A stretch of DNA of 64,000 bases from Campylorhamphus procurvoides (Eukaryota > Chordata > Aves > Passeriformes > Dendrocolaptidae): the NCBI GenBank assembly GCA_013396655.1, contig WBMV01006674.1, positions 992,224 to 1,056,223 of the forward strand, read 5' to 3'. Positions 62,701 through 64,000 of this stretch are shown here, piece by piece. Position numbers and translations under genes: made by a program. Each line of letters begins with the position of its first letter. Position 1 is the stretch's first letter. The notes under the pieces were generated by a model, which was given only the letters and a program-made list of their open reading frames with translations, was not told where the DNA came from and searched no databases.

Positions 62701-64000
62701 CATATGTTTCAGTGATGACATTTGGTGTTTGTTTCTGCTAGAAATCTGAGGAAAATCACCATGTTAGATCACCCTTTTTACTGGTTTTGTAGGCCTTCTC
62801 TCTTTGTAGGAAAAGTACAAACAGATCCTTCCAGCTGTGCAGCTAGCTATTCAATGTACAAACTGATCGGTACAGTTTGTACTGATGCCCAATTTTTTGC
62901 AGGTATCAAACTGTGTTTTAAAGACACATCTCACTATAGGACAAGATGTGGGAGCCTCTGAAGACACTGAATTCACAGATAATAAATCACAGAATACAAT
63001 ACAATTCATTTCAATATGACATTACAGCCTTAATAAAAGGAAGGATCTGCAGTGTTTGCACAACCTGTTTTAGCATTCAGACTTCAAAATGAGATCTGAC
63101 TAGAGAGAAGATAGTCAGTGATTCAAAATAATCTTGTTTTACAAGTTCTGTTGTTGTAAGGAGTGTTGGACATGAAAGAAGAGAGCTTTTCTGGTATTAT
63201 TATCCAGTGTCTGTTTTACTTCAGTCATTCTGATTTCCGTATGTGACACCTCTAAATTGCACCAGGAGGTGGGTGCCTTTTCGTGTGTCCTCCTTCTTGT
63301 GTTCTGCTGAGCAAATAGCATAACTGTTGATGCAATGGACTCTGCAGTATGTGTGAACTAATGAAATAGCTATCCTCTAACTGAAGCCATACCACTCTGA
63401 TAGTAAGGAAAACATTTTTCTACCTTAATCTTTAAAGGGGAATTATTGGCTTAGTGATTTTTTTAAGCTTATAACCTAGTTTAGTTTTATAATTTGTGAG
63501 AAGACAAATTAAATTAAAAAAGGTGAGGTATAAAGATTTTTTGATGCAAACACTTCACAAATAGCAAAACCAGGTTTTTAATGGAAATTATTCCCAATAG
63601 TGCTGAACAAATATGCCCTTTACACTCCAAGTGGTTTAACTGTTTTGTGTGTTATTAAAAACCCCTTCTTTTAGGACTTACTTTTTTTGTTTCTCCGTAT
63701 GGCTAATATCTTTCCCGCTGGCCAATCCAATGTGTATAGGTGCCACTGCAATCCTCAAAATTCTTTAGCTTCATCAAAAATATTATTTAATTTCTCAGTG
63801 TGATCCCTTATGAGTCTACTTCTGCAACATAGAGTTGTGGAAGTTGTCTTTTCCAGGTAGTGTAAAGTTTTCATTTGCATTGGTGAAAACCAGCAAATTT
63901 GAAAGAGATGTGGCTTTAGTCTTGGCCGGCCATGGCCAATTTTAAATGTCTCTCCTTGGGTCAAGTAGGGTTAACTATAATGGTTTGAAGTGATTTTTTT
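59790..64000 (+). other. PPP1R12A: PPP1R12A intron 3 (5' part, runs off the window)
   Basis: The intron starts with donor GTAATT at 59,790. I searched by eye for the next MYPT1 exon, which should begin by completing a Gly codon and continue VDIEAARKEEE, and did not find it before the window ends. No CR1 or other recognisable repeat is present. The minus-strand 123-codon ORF at 61,749-62,120 has no family resemblance. Confidence 0.85.

Overview
This window is vertebrate nuclear DNA, almost certainly from a bird. The evidence is spliced exons in long AT-rich introns, CR1 LINE fragments as the only interspersed repeat I can recognise (roughly 4 kb, about 6% of the window), and exon residues that match the avian form of the encoded protein as I remember it. 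I see no operons, CRISPR arrays, phage or bacterial mobile elements. Most open reading frames here are chance ORFs in intron sequence or remnants of CR1 reverse transcriptase.

The one gene I can identify is PPP1R12A (MYPT1, the myosin phosphatase targeting subunit 1), on the + strand. Two coding exons are intact and in phase: exon 2 at 42219-42349 and exon 3 at 59671-59789. Together they encode residues of about 80-163, in the ankyrin-repeat domain that grips the PP1 catalytic subunit. A CpG island at about 600-1240 is the likely promoter and first-exon region. It is broken by a 144-N assembly gap at 744-887, and the first coding exon (about 79 codons) is not visible on either side, so it is probably lost in the gap. 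Exon 4 and later exons lie beyond the right edge.

Layout: 1-600 is upstream flank with a minus-strand CR1 fragment. 600-1240 is the CpG island with the gap. About 1.2-42.2 kb is intron 1, with CR1 fragments at 11.9, 22.9-24.1, 33.4-33.8 and 37.2 kb and an unrecognised minus-strand ORF near 17.0-17.5 kb. 42.35-59.67 kb is intron 2, with a CR1-inside-CR1 nested insertion at 44.6-46.2 kb. 59.79-64.0 kb is the start of intron 3.

I found no convincing new biological system. The points most worth a second look are the missing first exon and undersized gap, the nested CR1 pair, and the antisense ORF with splice-like flanks in intron 1.
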